From contig JAZDLC010000057.1 in NCBI GenBank assembly GCA_043802345.1, positions 1 through 29,449 on the forward strand: DNA of 29,449 nt. The letters are read 5' to 3'. Origin of the DNA: JAZDLC01 sp043802345. GTDB taxonomy: Bacteria > Planctomycetota > B15-G4 > JADJEK01. Position numbers and translations under genes: made by a program. Below, piece by piece: positions 15,796-25,600 of the stretch (its first letter is position 1; each line of letters begins with the position of its first letter). The notes under the pieces are model-generated. The model worked only from the letters and a program-made list of their open reading frames with translations, searched no databases and had not been told where the DNA came from.

Positions 15796-16764
15796 TCAAG
15801 GGCGGCGGGGCAAACCGGACCCGAAAAAAGGACCTTTGTCTGCCAGGAACCTGCGCGCCTCGGCGATATCCGCCGTGATCTGTCGGATCAAGGCCTCCCG
15901 ATTCTCGAACCGCTTCTCCGCGCGCACCCTATGCAGCAGGGTCAGTTCCAGTTCAGCGCCATAGAGGTCGGAGTCAAAGTCGAGCAGATGGGCCTCCACG
16001 GTCAGATCGCCGTCCGGGCCGAAAGTGGGCCGGATGCCGACATTCACCACGCAAGCGTGCTGATCGCCGTTCTTGCGCACCGTGCCTGCATAGACTCCCG
16101 GGGGCGGGCGGATCTCGTGGCGGAGATCGAGATTCGCCGTGCGAAACCCGAGCTTTCGTCCGCGCTCGTCGCCACGGATCACCGTGCCGAGCATCGACCA
16201 TTCCCTCCCGAGCATCCGCGCCGCGCGGACCAGATCGCCGTCAGCGATGGCCGCCCGGATTCTGGTGCTGGAGACCCGGACGTCATCGACGCGGAGATCC
16301 TCGATCACCTCCAGCCAGATCCGGTTCGCCCGGCAGAACTGATCCAGGAACTCCAGGTTCCCCTTGCCGTCACAGCCGATCCGGGCGTCCCGTCCCAGGA
16401 CCAGGCCCTTGAGAGCAAGCGCCTGCTGGAAGATCCGGCGGGAGAATTCCACCGCCTCCAGACAGCGAACGGAGTCGTCGAACGGCAGCACGACGCACTC
16501 GGACACTCCCAGCTTCTCGAACAGGCGCAGGCGATGGGGAAGCGAAGTGATCAGCCGGGCGGGAAGGCCTCGCAACACGGTCACCGGGTGGACCGCGAAT
16601 GTCAGCACGATCGACGCGACCTGTTCCTCCCGGGAGCGATCGATGAGCCGGGAGAGGATTCGCTGATGTCCCAGATGCACGCCATCGAAGACGCCGAGCG
16701 TGGCCACGCCTCCACGCGTCAGGCCGGAAGTGTCGTCCAGATCCTGAACCTGAACAACTCGCAT
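15796..16764 (-). CDS. ribF: bifunctional riboflavin kinase / FAD synthetase
   Basis: RibF phosphorylates riboflavin to FMN and adenylylates FMN to FAD. The N-terminal nucleotidyltransferase domain (about 1-180) has TLGVFDGVHLGHQRIL and the VSSTRIRAAIADGDL motif. The C-terminal kinase domain (about 185-305) has GTVIRGDERGRKLGFRTANL and the PPPGVYAG strand. The length of 322 residues is normal. ATG 16764 shares its A with the stop of def (TGATG), so the two are coupled; a TTG one codon upstream is possible. No FMN riboswitch is seen, which fits its position inside an operon. FAD supply suits the two acyl-CoA dehydrogenases in the window, but that link is general. Confidence 0.96.
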   Translation of the reverse strand: MRVVQVQDLDDTSGLTRGGVATLGVFDGVHLGHQRILSRLIDRSREEQVASIVLTFAVHPVTVLRGLPARLITSLPHRLRLFEKLGVSECVVLPFDDSVRCLEAVEFSRRIFQQALALKGLVLGRDARIGCDGKGNLEFLDQFCRANRIWLEVIEDLRVDDVRVSSTRIRAAIADGDLVRAARMLGREWSMLGTVIRGDERGRKLGFRTANLDLRHEIRPPPGVYAGTVRKNGDQHACVVNVGIRPTFGPDGDLTVEAHLLDFDSDLYGAELELTLLHRVRAEKRFENREALIRQITADIAEARRFLADKGPFFGSGLPRRP

Positions 16765-17267
16765 CAATCTTCTTTCCGCGACAGGGCTTCCAGGTCGCGC
16801 TTGACTCGGACCCGATCCGCTGGAGACATGCGGTGCAGCAGCAGGATGTTCTCCAGATGGTCCAACTCGTGCTGGATCACCCTCGCGGGAAACTCCGCGG
16901 CCGTTTCCTTGCAGAGCTTCCCCTCCTCGTCCAGGTACTCCAGGTCGACATCCCTGGCCCGCTCCACTTGCACGAAGATCCCGGGGAATGAGAGGCAGCC
17001 CTCTTCTCCCGTGACCTTTCCCCGGCGCCTTCGGATGACAGGGTTGATCAGCACCTTGTCGCTTTCCGGCTTCCCTTCCGGGCTGATCAGCAACAGGCGA
17101 ACGCTCCAGGCGACCTGCGGCGCGGCCAGTCCGACTCCCTCTGAGCCATGCATGATCTCCCGCATCTCCTCGATGCGGGACCGCACCTCCTCACTCACGA
17201 CCTCCTCCGGGGTGAGCGGCCTGGTTTTCGCCAGAAGGGCTGGATGGGGATAAGTAACCAGATCCAT
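16764..17267 (-). CDS. def: peptide deformylase
   Basis: It removes the N-formyl group from nascent proteins at the ribosome exit. All three family motifs are intact in the 167-residue protein: GVGLAAPQ (44-51), EGCLS with metal ligand Cys91, and HELDH with His133, Glu134 and His137. Its stop overlaps the ribF start by one base. In many bacteria def is paired with fmt; here it is paired with ribF, and fmt is not in the window. The start is ATG 17267, which gives the usual MDLVTYPHPAL beginning. Confidence 0.97.
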   Translation of the reverse strand: MDLVTYPHPALLAKTRPLTPEEVVSEEVRSRIEEMREIMHGSEGVGLAAPQVAWSVRLLLISPEGKPESDKVLINPVIRRRRGKVTGEEGCLSFPGIFVQVERARDVDLEYLDEEGKLCKETAAEFPARVIQHELDHLENILLLHRMSPADRVRVKRDLEALSRKED

Positions 17268-17337
17268 GACTCGGACGTCCTTTGATACGAGGCGGTTAGG
17301 TTACTGGGGCGGGTGACCCGGGCAAGCCAAATCGGCG

Positions 17338-17366
17338 TTGACGCTCCTCATCGACCATGATAAGTT
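17338..17366 (+). promoter_or_regulatory. possible sigma70-type promoter of the TPR-rpsT unit
   Basis: A TTGACG box (17338-17343) is followed after 17 bases by TAAGTT, or after 16 by ATAAGT. The -35 is good and the -10 is poor. It lies in the divergent gap between def and the TPR gene, about 95 bases before the ATG at 17461. Confidence 0.3.
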
Positions 17367-17460
17367 GGCCTGCTTCCGCGTGTTGCGCCAAGTTCCCCGG
17401 CGGGATTGACCGGGGAGGCCCTCAGGAAGCACGAACGAATCACGGAAGCCACTCCATTCG

Positions 17461-18909
17461 ATGGATCTCTCCAAGCATCTTGAGAAAGCGAACGAAGCGC
17501 TTCGAAAGAAGAACTTCGACTACGCTATCAGCTTGTATCATCAGGTTTTACAGCTGAAACCAAACCATGGCGAGGCCCGTCGTGAGTTACGGCAGGCTCT
17601 CGTGCGACGGTCGGAGTACAAGCGCGTTCCGCCTCTGCTAGCCCTGATCCAGGGTGTCCACCACAGAGTGGGCGTCCTGGTCGGGAGATTGATGAAGAAG
17701 CCGGCGCAGGTGGTTCTGTCTGCCGAGGGGTACCTGCGGAACGATCCGCGCAACAGGGGGATGAACAAGGCTCTTGCCGACGCGCTGGAGCAGGCGGGGT
17801 ACCTGAGCTCGTCCGTGGTGGTCTGGGAGTTCCTGGGGGATGATGACAGGCTTGGAGACTACGCCCTGAAACGTGCTGGATCCCTGTACTACGGGATGAA
17901 GCAACTGACGAAGGCGCTCGGTTGCTACGAGGCGGTCCTGAAGCGCTCTCCCAGGGATTCCGAAGCGGAGAAGATGCGCAAGAACCTGGCCGCCGAGGGG
18001 GTGCTGTCGTCCGGTTCTTACGACCCGTCACGTTCCTCCCGCGACCTCGCCCGGGATGTGGAGAAGAAGCAGTTGCTCGAGGTCGAGCAGAAGCTCGTGA
18101 CCACCGAGGACGAGCGGAGCCTGCTCCGGAAGAAGATGGAGCAGGAACTCGAGGCGGATCCCGCCGATCGGCGCGCTCGCAGAAACCTGGTGGAGCACTT
18201 CGTGAAGGACCGGGACTATGCCGGCGCCCTCGTGGCCCTGGAAGCTGGTCTTCAGCTCGACCCTGAATCGTATGAGCTCAAGGAGCGGATCGGTGACGTC
18301 AAGATCCTCGACTACGAGCAGCAGATCCGGGATGCGAGGTCTGCCGCCACCGCGGGCGACCCGGCAGCGCAAACCGACCTGGTCGACCTCGCCAGGGAGA
18401 AGCAGGAGTTCGAGATCGAGGAATTCACCCGTCGGGTGAAGGAGCATCCCACCGACCTCGACTTGCGCTTTCGGCTGGGCAACCTGATGCTGGCCTCCGG
18501 GAAGGTCAGCACGGCGATCGAGAACTTCCAACACTCGGTGAAAGACCCGCGCCGTCGGATCGAGTCCCTGATCGGACTCGGTCGGGCGTTCGAAGCGAAC
18601 GAGATGCTCGATCTCGCGCGCAAGCAGTATGAGAATGCGCTCGAGTCGGTGGATACCTCTTCCGACCGTGTGGTCGAGATCAACTACTCTCTGGCAGTCC
18701 TGCTGGAGAAGATCGGAGATCTGGCCCAGGCTCGCGCCAGGTTCGAGTCGATCTTCGAGAAGGATATTCATTATCGGGACGTGGCTGAGCGGCTGGAAGC
18801 GCTGCGCGAGAAGGCGCGCGCACCGGAGCCGCCGGCGAACGCGAAACTCGCACAGGATGACTCCCCCGACCAGGGGGGGGCGACCTCCACTTACGGATTC
18901 AAGGACTAG
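17461..18909 (+). CDS. cytosolic tetratricopeptide-repeat protein
   Basis: The 482-residue protein has no signal peptide or membrane helix and is rich in charged helices. A clear TPR opens it (KHLEKANEALRKKNFDYAI, then LYHQVLQLKPNHGEA). Further repeats lie at about 140-175 (LKRAGSLYYGMKQLTKALGC) and 325-460 (RFRLGNLMLASGKVSTAIEN, then ARKQYENALESV and YSLAVLLEKIGDLAQARARF). Residues about 190-235 look like a coiled coil (VEQKLVTTEDERSLLRKKME). The last 30 residues are polar and probably disordered. Such proteins are usually scaffolds for protein complexes. It ends 27 bases before rpsT, in the same direction, so the two are probably co-transcribed. My impression is that this type is common in Planctomycetota, but I could not check. 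No enzymatic role is visible. Confidence 0.88.
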   Translation: MDLSKHLEKANEALRKKNFDYAISLYHQVLQLKPNHGEARRELRQALVRRSEYKRVPPLLALIQGVHHRVGVLVGRLMKKPAQVVLSAEGYLRNDPRNRGMNKALADALEQAGYLSSSVVVWEFLGDDDRLGDYALKRAGSLYYGMKQLTKALGCYEAVLKRSPRDSEAEKMRKNLAAEGVLSSGSYDPSRSSRDLARDVEKKQLLEVEQKLVTTEDERSLLRKKMEQELEADPADRRARRNLVEHFVKDRDYAGALVALEAGLQLDPESYELKERIGDVKILDYEQQIRDARSAATAGDPAAQTDLVDLAREKQEFEIEEFTRRVKEHPTDLDLRFRLGNLMLASGKVSTAIENFQHSVKDPRRRIESLIGLGRAFEANEMLDLARKQYENALESVDTSSDRVVEINYSLAVLLEKIGDLAQARARFESIFEKDIHYRDVAERLEALREKARAPEPPANAKLAQDDSPDQGGATSTYGFKD

Positions 18910-18936
18910 ACTCTAGATTTCCCAAGGAAACGAAAC

Positions 18937-19218
18937 ATGCCACACAACAAGCAGGCCAAGAAGCGACTTCGTCAGGACGTGGGGCGCCGGCACCGCAACA
19001 AGTCGCGCAACACCGCGATGAAGAACCAGGTCAAGAGCGCCACCGAGGTGATTCAGTCCGGAGACGTTCCGGCAGCAAGGGAAGCGCTCCGCGAGGCGGT
19101 CAAGCGGATCGACCTGGCGGCCAAGAAGAACGTGATTCACAAGAACACGGCGGCCAGAAGGAAGTCGGCGCTCTCCAGGCGGCTTCGGGACCTGGATCAG
19201 GGCGGCGCGACCTCCTAA
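18937..19218 (+). CDS. rpsT: 30S ribosomal protein S20
   Basis: S20 binds the 5' domain and helix 44 of 16S rRNA early in 30S assembly. The 93-residue, strongly basic protein opens MPHNKQAKKRLRQDVGRRHR and contains KNVIHKNTAARRKSALSRR, the conserved C-terminal helix of the family. The ATG has AAGGA nine bases upstream. The length is typical. It follows the TPR gene closely and precedes an acyltransferase gene. Confidence 0.97.
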   Translation: MPHNKQAKKRLRQDVGRRHRNKSRNTAMKNQVKSATEVIQSGDVPAAREALREAVKRIDLAAKKNVIHKNTAARRKSALSRRLRDLDQGGATS

Positions 19219-19269
19219 ACCAGTTAAGCGGGGCCGGGCTTGACCAGACTTCTCAATCGGGAGAATCTG

Positions 19270-19851
19270 ATGCAGGGGTTCAGGGATCCCCTGCCGGCCT
19301 TGGGAGTGTTGTTCGCCCTGCTCCGAGGGCGCTGGTACGCGTTCAGGTACCGGCTGCGGGGTGTGCGAATCCAGGTGGGGAAGAACTTCCGTTGCCACGG
19401 CAAGTTGGTGATCGCCGGCAAGGGGAAGGTCACCATCGGGGACAATGTCGTTTTCCGTGAGAATCTCCGGCACGTCTACCTGGGCAGCAATTCGGCGGAG
19501 TACGAAATCCGCATCGGGAGCGAGGTCTGGCTGCATGGCACATGCGTCTCGTGCCGTGACCGGGTGGAGATCGGAGACCGGTCATTGGTGGGGCGGGTGG
19601 ACATCACCGACCACGAGTTTCACGACCCGCGGGATCTGAGCCGGACCCAGAAGATCCGTTCCCGGCCGGTGATCTTGCATCAGAACACCTGGATCGGGAA
19701 TGATGCGGCGATCTTCAAGGGGGTCGAGATCGGAGAGCACTCCGTGGTGGGGGCGCGGACCGTGGTGAGAAAGAGCCTCCCCGCGCGAGTCGTGGCGATC
19801 GGGAACCCGGCCCGGGTGGTGAAGGAACTCGAGCCGCCGCCGGAGGCGTAG
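19270..19851 (+). CDS. left-handed beta-helix (hexapeptide) acyltransferase
   Basis: The protein resembles WbbJ/LacA-type O-acetyltransferases, which acylate sugars with an acyl-CoA donor. ATG 19270 is preferred because GGGAG lies six bases before it; a TTG at 19240 would add ten residues. From the ATG the product is 193 residues. Hexapeptide repeats run through KVTIGDNVVF, EIRIGSEVWL, VEIGDRSLV, TWIGNDAAIFKGVEIGEHSVVGARTVV. The ITDHEFHD loop carries the probable catalytic histidine, and the end has the usual AIGNPARVVKE. It might modify a surface glycan, but the two glycosyltransferases are 4 kb away, so a functional link is only a guess. Confidence 0.9.
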   Translation: MQGFRDPLPALGVLFALLRGRWYAFRYRLRGVRIQVGKNFRCHGKLVIAGKGKVTIGDNVVFRENLRHVYLGSNSAEYEIRIGSEVWLHGTCVSCRDRVEIGDRSLVGRVDITDHEFHDPRDLSRTQKIRSRPVILHQNTWIGNDAAIFKGVEIGEHSVVGARTVVRKSLPARVVAIGNPARVVKELEPPPEA

Positions 19852-19870
19852 CTCTTACTCACCACGAAGG

Positions 19871-19933
19871 ACACGAAGCACAAGCAGAACGGCACGCCCG
19901 GCTGACGCCGGACATGCCGTTCTCGCTTCGTGT
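19871..19933. terminator. large imperfect hairpin between convergent genes
   Basis: The outer arms ACACGAAGC...AGAACGGCA and TGCCGTTCT.CGCTTCGTGT pair over 18 positions with one bulge. An inner perfect CCGGC-TGAC-GCCGG hairpin sits in the loop. It lies between the stops of the acyltransferase (+) and the cyclase-like gene (-), so it probably serves both transcripts. The flanking CACCACGAAGGACACGAAG resembles a motif often seen in intergenic repeats of environmental bacteria. Confidence 0.55.
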
Positions 19934-19942
19934 CGTACCCGC

Positions 19943-21481
19943 CTACCGGCCGCCGAGGAGTCGGTCGTACCGGTAGTAGACCTCGAGGCAGAGGGTCATG
20001 ATGGCCGTGGAGTAGACCCGGCCTCCTCGATGGCCCCAGGGATCGAACTGGGGATCCCATGAACCCCGCTCGTCACCCTCCTGTCGCTGCGTCTTGACCA
20101 CGGCGTCGAGCATCTTGCTCTGCCACTTGTCCCAGTCCTGGCCTGCCAGCTGGAACATGGCGTACGAGCCGTAGTACCAGTAGTAGTAGTCGATCGTCCC
20201 TTCCTTCTCGTCCCACAGCGGTAGCTGCTTTCGGAGCAGGTCGGCACCGCTTCTCAGGACCGGGCTCTTCTCCGGATCCTCACCGAGGAACACGCGGCAG
20301 AGCATGCCGACCGCGGTGATCGCCTCGGTCTTGGTCTCCGGCCAGCGCTCGGCCATGCCCGGTTCGCGCGCAGAGTAGCCGCCCTTGCTGAGGTACCCGG
20401 TGCGGCCCGTGTTCTCATCGGTCATCTCGTCGAGGTAGAGCTTGGCGCCCTCGAGGGCCGAACTATCGACCTTCAGGCCGAAGTCCTGGGCGGACTTCAG
20501 TGCCAGCACCATCCAGCCGGTGACCGACATGTCGTTGTTGCCGTCCGGCGGATATGCGTAGCGCCAGGCCTTGTAGGGATTCCGCGCGGAGTGGATGAAG
20601 TTGATGCCCTTCTGGGCAGGCTCCTTGAGGATGGGCCACTTGGACAGGCCGTACCCTTCCGTCATGGCCAGGGTGGCCAGGGCGTGGTCATACAGGAAGG
20701 CCTGGTGGGAGTTGACCTCTCCGAAGCAGCCGGTTTCCGGATCCTGGACTCCCAGCAGATACCTCAGGCCCTCTCGGACGACCTTTTTGTACTTGCCATG
20801 ATTCGTCGTGTTTCCGGAGCCAAGGAACGCGAGCAGGGCCAGGGCGCTGACGCCAACATCGTGCATCTGGTCGCCTTCGCCGTCGCACTTGTTTTGCTGG
20901 CACATGTTGGAGAAGGCCGCGCAGGACCAGAAGCCGCGTGGATCCTGGTGCCGCTTGAGCCACTCCAGACCCCACTCCACAGCCTTCTGGCTGGCTTTTC
21001 CGCCACCCTTGCCGGCGCCTCGTCCGCCGTACTTGCCGCCGAAACGGCCGCCGGCGCCACCACCCACACCGAGGACGTCGTTCATCCCCTTCCCCTCGAA
21101 GGGTGAGTCGCTCAGGGGCTGTTCATTCTCGGTATCGTACTCCTCCTCGGTGACCTCGTCCTCGGAGACGATCGGATCGTCGAGTTGGACCTCCTCCTCC
21201 TCGATCTCCTTCTCCTCCTCCTCGGGCTCCTCCTCCTCGATCGGATCGATCTCCTGCTCGTCGTAATGGGCCGTCAAGACGATCGGTTCTTCGGGGGGCC
21301 TGAACACTTCCCAGGGGAACTGCATCAGGATCCAGAAGATCACCAGGTGGACGACGGCCGAGACGAGGAGCCACGGGGCCTTCTTGAGATACTCCCGCAG
21401 CTCTTCCTCGAACGTGGTCTCGTGACCGTGTCCGTGAGAGTACTGGGAGTGAATCTCTACTTGCTGTCCCTGATTTGCCAT
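19943..21481 (-). CDS. membrane-anchored protein with a terpene-cyclase/prenyltransferase-like toroid domain
   Basis: The 512-residue product starts at ATG 21481 (MANQGQQVEIHSQYSHGHGH), with GGAGG 11 bases upstream. A cytosolic His-rich head is followed by one membrane helix at about residues 32-55 (PWLLVSAVVHLVIFWILM). A strongly acidic linker comes next, about 68-120, with runs of Glu, and then a Gly-rich stretch (GVGGGAGGRFGGKYGGRGAG). The rest is an alpha/alpha toroid of the squalene-cyclase/prenyltransferase superfamily, with repeats such as AVEWGLEWLKRHQDPRGFW, EGLRYLLGVQDPETGCFGE and SVTGWMVLALKSAQDFGL. The cyclase DxDD motif is not apparent, so terpene cyclisation is unlikely. The head and linker recall TonB-type anchors. 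It lies 112 bases after the SurA-like gene. Function is unknown; a binding or protease-inhibitor-like envelope role is possible. Confidence 0.8.
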   Translation of the reverse strand: MANQGQQVEIHSQYSHGHGHETTFEEELREYLKKAPWLLVSAVVHLVIFWILMQFPWEVFRPPEEPIVLTAHYDEQEIDPIEEEEPEEEEKEIEEEEVQLDDPIVSEDEVTEEEYDTENEQPLSDSPFEGKGMNDVLGVGGGAGGRFGGKYGGRGAGKGGGKASQKAVEWGLEWLKRHQDPRGFWSCAAFSNMCQQNKCDGEGDQMHDVGVSALALLAFLGSGNTTNHGKYKKVVREGLRYLLGVQDPETGCFGEVNSHQAFLYDHALATLAMTEGYGLSKWPILKEPAQKGINFIHSARNPYKAWRYAYPPDGNNDMSVTGWMVLALKSAQDFGLKVDSSALEGAKLYLDEMTDENTGRTGYLSKGGYSAREPGMAERWPETKTEAITAVGMLCRVFLGEDPEKSPVLRSGADLLRKQLPLWDEKEGTIDYYYWYYGSYAMFQLAGQDWDKWQSKMLDAVVKTQRQEGDERGSWDPQFDPWGHRGGRVYSTAIMTLCLEVYYRYDRLLGGR

Positions 21482-21593
21482 ATGTTTCAAATCCTCCCGG
21501 ATGGGGGAAGAGCTGCGTGCCGCGAGGCGCGGCCAAACAAGTCCACGGACTCTGGAACGGCTCGCATCGAGCAGGGTTCGAAAGATCTGGATT

Positions 21594-22601
21594 CTATGGC
21601 GGTTCCTTTTGGGGGGCAACGCCCGTTCCGGCGTTCGTCTCCGATCCAAAGAGGTTTTTCGGCCACAAGTCGACTTCCAGCAGCAGTTCGTGGCCCAACT
21701 CCTGCCTTGCCGCGCGGTACTTCAGCTCGCTCAGAAGGGAAAAAACCCCCTCCTGGACCTGATCGAATTCGAGCTGATGACCCCGTTCCTCACTCAGCTT
21801 GACGACCACGACATAGGCTGTCCGGGTCTCGATGACCGGGCTCAAGACCTTGACGGGAGCGGCTTCCAGGAAGGCGCGGATCTCCTCCAGCAGGCGCGGC
21901 TGGTCGGGACCGGAGAGCGTCATGGTGCCGTAGCTGGCGCGATCACCCTCCAGAATGACCTGGCCCAGTCTTCCCTCGTGGAACTTAAGTGACTGTTGTC
22001 GAAGTAGTTCCGCGTGATCCCTTGCCTCCTCGTCGGAGTCGAAATGTGCCTTCACCACGAGCAAACGCCCGACTTCCTTCCGGTCAGCAGTCCGAAACCT
22101 CTCCCGATTCTCCCGGAAGTACGCCTGGACCTCCGCCGGGGTGACCCGAACGCTCCGGGCGAGCCGTGGTCTGAGCAGGGGTGAGCCGGGAACCCGGCCC
22201 AGGCACTGGCTGACATACTCATCGACCAGGAGCGCGTCGCGGACCTCCTTCCGGTCTTCCTCGACCGTCTTGCCGAGCTCTTCCAGGCGCTTTGTGTACT
22301 CTTCCCAACTACCCGCCTGTGCCACCCTTCCTTCGAGGACTTCAGAGAGGCGCGAGTCCGGGACGACGAGGTTGGCCTCCCTTGCCTTTCGGTCCAGGAT
22401 CTTGCGCAGGACCAGTTGCTGCAGCACCTCGGTGCTGGTGAGCGAAGAGGAGTGCTCCTTCATGGCCCGCGTGACGTCGTTGCGAGTAATTGCCGCACCG
22501 TCCACCGTGGCCAGGATCCCGTCGATGGGAGCGGCCTGGCGAAGCGCGGCGGCCGCGAGGGCCGTGAGCACGAGGAAGGAGAGCGACAACATGCCTTCCA
22601 T
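21594..22601 (-). CDS. SurA/PpiC-like exported chaperone
   Basis: The 335-residue protein begins with a signal peptide (MEGMLSLSFLVLTALAAAALRQA). A SurA-type N-terminal chaperone domain follows (DGILATVDGAAITRNDVTRA, then LQQLVLRKILDRKAREANLV, and VTPAEVQAYFRENRERF). The C-terminal part (about 180-310) resembles a parvulin domain but lacks the GG-LG signature, so isomerase activity is doubtful. The start is uncertain. ATG 22601 is the first that gives a clean signal peptide, while a TTG at 22634 overlaps the mfd stop (TTGA). It is the fourth gene of the chain dgt, rnc, mfd and this gene. Family members fold outer-membrane or exported proteins. Confidence 0.8.
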   Translation of the reverse strand: MEGMLSLSFLVLTALAAAALRQAAPIDGILATVDGAAITRNDVTRAMKEHSSSLTSTEVLQQLVLRKILDRKAREANLVVPDSRLSEVLEGRVAQAGSWEEYTKRLEELGKTVEEDRKEVRDALLVDEYVSQCLGRVPGSPLLRPRLARSVRVTPAEVQAYFRENRERFRTADRKEVGRLLVVKAHFDSDEEARDHAELLRQQSLKFHEGRLGQVILEGDRASYGTMTLSGPDQPRLLEEIRAFLEAAPVKVLSPVIETRTAYVVVVKLSEERGHQLEFDQVQEGVFSLLSELKYRAARQELGHELLLEVDLWPKNLFGSETNAGTGVAPQKEPP

Positions 22602-22630
22602 GTAACGGCAGCTCAACTGGCCGCGCAATG

Positions 22631-25600
22631 TCAAACTCCGGAGAGCGTCTCGCTCAGGTATTCCAGCACCTCCTGCGGCCCTCGCCGGTCTTTGCTCAGC
22701 CGCAGGTGCCAGAGATGGGGCTTCAGCTCGATCAGGTCCGATGCAGGGAAGAGGCGGTGCCGCGTGAAGGTCCGCAGGTTCCGGATCTCCAGAATCACGT
22801 GGCGGCCGCCAGGATAGAGCATTCTCCGGATGCCGAGCTCGCGGCAGGCGCGCTTCAGCGCGAACACACGCAGGAGATTCTGCGTGACCCCCGGGATCCG
22901 GCCATAGCGGTCGCGAATCTCCTCCTGTACCTCTGCCGGGTCGGCTCCGTCGGGAGCTCCCAGCCGCCGCAGTAGTTCCATCCGCTGCCCCGGGTCGCTG
23001 ACGTATTCCGCCGGGAAGAAAGCGTCCACGCCGAGGTCCACATCGGTCTCGAGCGGTTCGGGTGGAGGGGGCTGCCCCTTTGCCTGCGCCACCGCGCGGC
23101 GCAGCAACTGGACGAAGAGGTCGTACCCGATGGCCGCGATATGTCCGTGTTGGGAGGCGCCCAGCAAGTGGCCTGCACCCCTGATCTCCAGATCCTTGAT
23201 GGCGATGTCATACCCGGCGCCCAGGTGGGAAAGCTCCTCGACCGCCTTGAGCCGCTTCATCGACACCGTGGGGAGTGGGCGGTCCGGAAGCAGCATGTAG
23301 CAATACGCCTGCACTCCGGAGCGGCCCACCCGGCCTCGGAGCTGGTGCAGATCTGCCAGTCCGAACAGATCAGGCCGGTCGATCATCATCGTGTTGGCGT
23401 GGGGGAGATCGAGACCCGACTCGATGATGGCGGTGGAGAGGAGAATGTCCGCCTTGCGCTCGGCGAAGCGGGAGATGGCCGTTTCCAGGTCTTTCTCCGC
23501 CATCTGGCCATGCGCGAGCTCGATCCGGGCCGTGGGCGCCAGACCGGCGAGCAGTCGCCCGAGCCGTTCGATCGACCTGACTCGATTGTGCACGAAGAAG
23601 ACCTGCCCGCCCCGGTCCAGCTCGAAGAGGAGCGCCCGGCGGATCATCTCCGGATCGAAGCGACGCAGCTCGGTCTTCACCGGGCGTCGCCCCGCCGGCG
23701 GAGTGTTGAGCGACGAGATATCGCGGATTCCGATCAGCGCCATGTGCAGCGTCCTGGGAATGGGAGTTGCCGTGAGAGTCAGGACATCCACTGCCCGCCG
23801 CAACTTCTTCAGCGCTTCCTTGGCCTTGACGCCGAAACGCTGCTCCTCGTCGATGATCACCAGGCCCAGGTCCCGGAAGCTCACATCCTTTGAGATCAGG
23901 CGATGGGTCCCGACCACGAGGTCCACCCTGCCCTCCTTCAGATCTTCCAGAATCGCATTCTGATTCTTGCGGCTCCGGAAGCGGGAGAGGGCGGCGATGT
24001 TGACCGGGTAGTTCGCGAGCCGGGCCTGGAAGACCTCATGGTGCTGTTCGGCCAGCAGGGTCGTCGGCACCAGCATGGCGACTTGCCGCCCGGTGCAGAT
24101 CATGCGAAACGCGGCCCTGATCGCCATCTCCGTCTTGCCGAAGCCGACGTCTCCGCAGACCAGCCGGTCCATCGGCCTCTCCGCGTCGTAGTCGGCATGG
24201 ATCTCGCGCATGGTCCGTACCTGATCGGGGGTGTCCGGGAACGGAAAGGAGCTTTCGAACTCCACGATCAGCGGATCGTCCCCGGGGTGGACCGACCTTC
24301 CCCGGGACTCTCGCGCCACCTGGACCGCCAGGAGTTCATCGGCAAGGTCCTCGAGGGAGGCCAGCACCCTCGCCTTCTTCCTCGACCACGATGATCCGCC
24401 GATCCTGTCGAGCCTGGGACGCGTGGCGCCCGAGCCCACGTACCGCTGGATCAGATCGATTTTGGAGGACGGCAGGTAGAAGATCGTTTCGCCGTGGAAC
24501 TCAAGGGAGAGAAAGTCCTCCTCACCCTGCTCCCGCTTCATGCGGACCATTCCGCCGAAGCGTGCAATCCCATGAGTCAGGTGGACCACGTAGTCTCCCG
24601 GAGTGAGTTCCAGGATGTTGGTGACCACCCGGGTGGAAATCGCCGGTCGCCTCGGCTTCGGATGGAAGAGGCGCGGTTTGCCCAGCAGCTCGAGATGATT
24701 CAGGATCGCCACGCCCGGTTCGGTCAGTTGGAAACCGGTGCGCACCCGTCCCCTGCTGAGGTGAAGATCCTGGTCGAGCAGCCGCTTCTCCTCGAGCAAC
24801 TTCCGCAGTCTCTTGAGCTCGCCGTCGCTCTCCGCCAACACGTGGAGGCAAGAACAATTCCGCCGCAGGCTTTCCACGGACCGGGCGAGGCCGTCCACGC
24901 CACCTCCCAGACCCTGCACCGAGAGGGTTGGAATGTTGAGCGTGTCATCCCCCGGATCGACCGCGGGGGAAATCAGGTCGACTCCCGGGCCGGTCTCGAG
25001 CGACTTCCGAGCCGTCTGGACCACGTCGCGGGGGATCCCGTGGGCAAAGGAATGTTCCTCGAGCCGCTCCACCAACCGGTCCGGCTCGACCCGTACGGTC
25101 AGCGCACCCGGCGGCAGATGAGGCTTCAATCGTCCGGGCCGCGCACCGTGAGCACCGAGTTCCTCCGGACGCAGAAGTGGAATCGTGATGGCGGCATGCT
25201 GTTCCACCGAGAGCTGCGTCTCCGGGTCGAAGCTCCGAATCGACTCGACCAGGTCGTCGAACAGCTCGATGCGGATCGACTGCGTTTCCCCCATGGGGAA
25301 CAGATCGACAATGTCCCCCCGAATGGACAGGTCGGCGGGCTTGGCCACCATCGGGGACGTCTCGAAGCCGGCTAAAGTGAGCTGGACGCGAAGCCGTTCC
25401 GGATCACATCGATCGCCGACTCCGACACGCAGGGATCGGAGGTCCAGACTGCCGGGATCCGGGAGATGCTCCAGCAGGACCGCCGCGGGAACCAGGGCGA
25501 CGGTTCCCTTGGTCATGTCCCTGAGCCGGCGGAGCAGCGCCGAGCGCTCGGAGAGACTCTGCAGGGACTCGGGATCTGCTCCGGTGCTCTCGCCCGTGGG

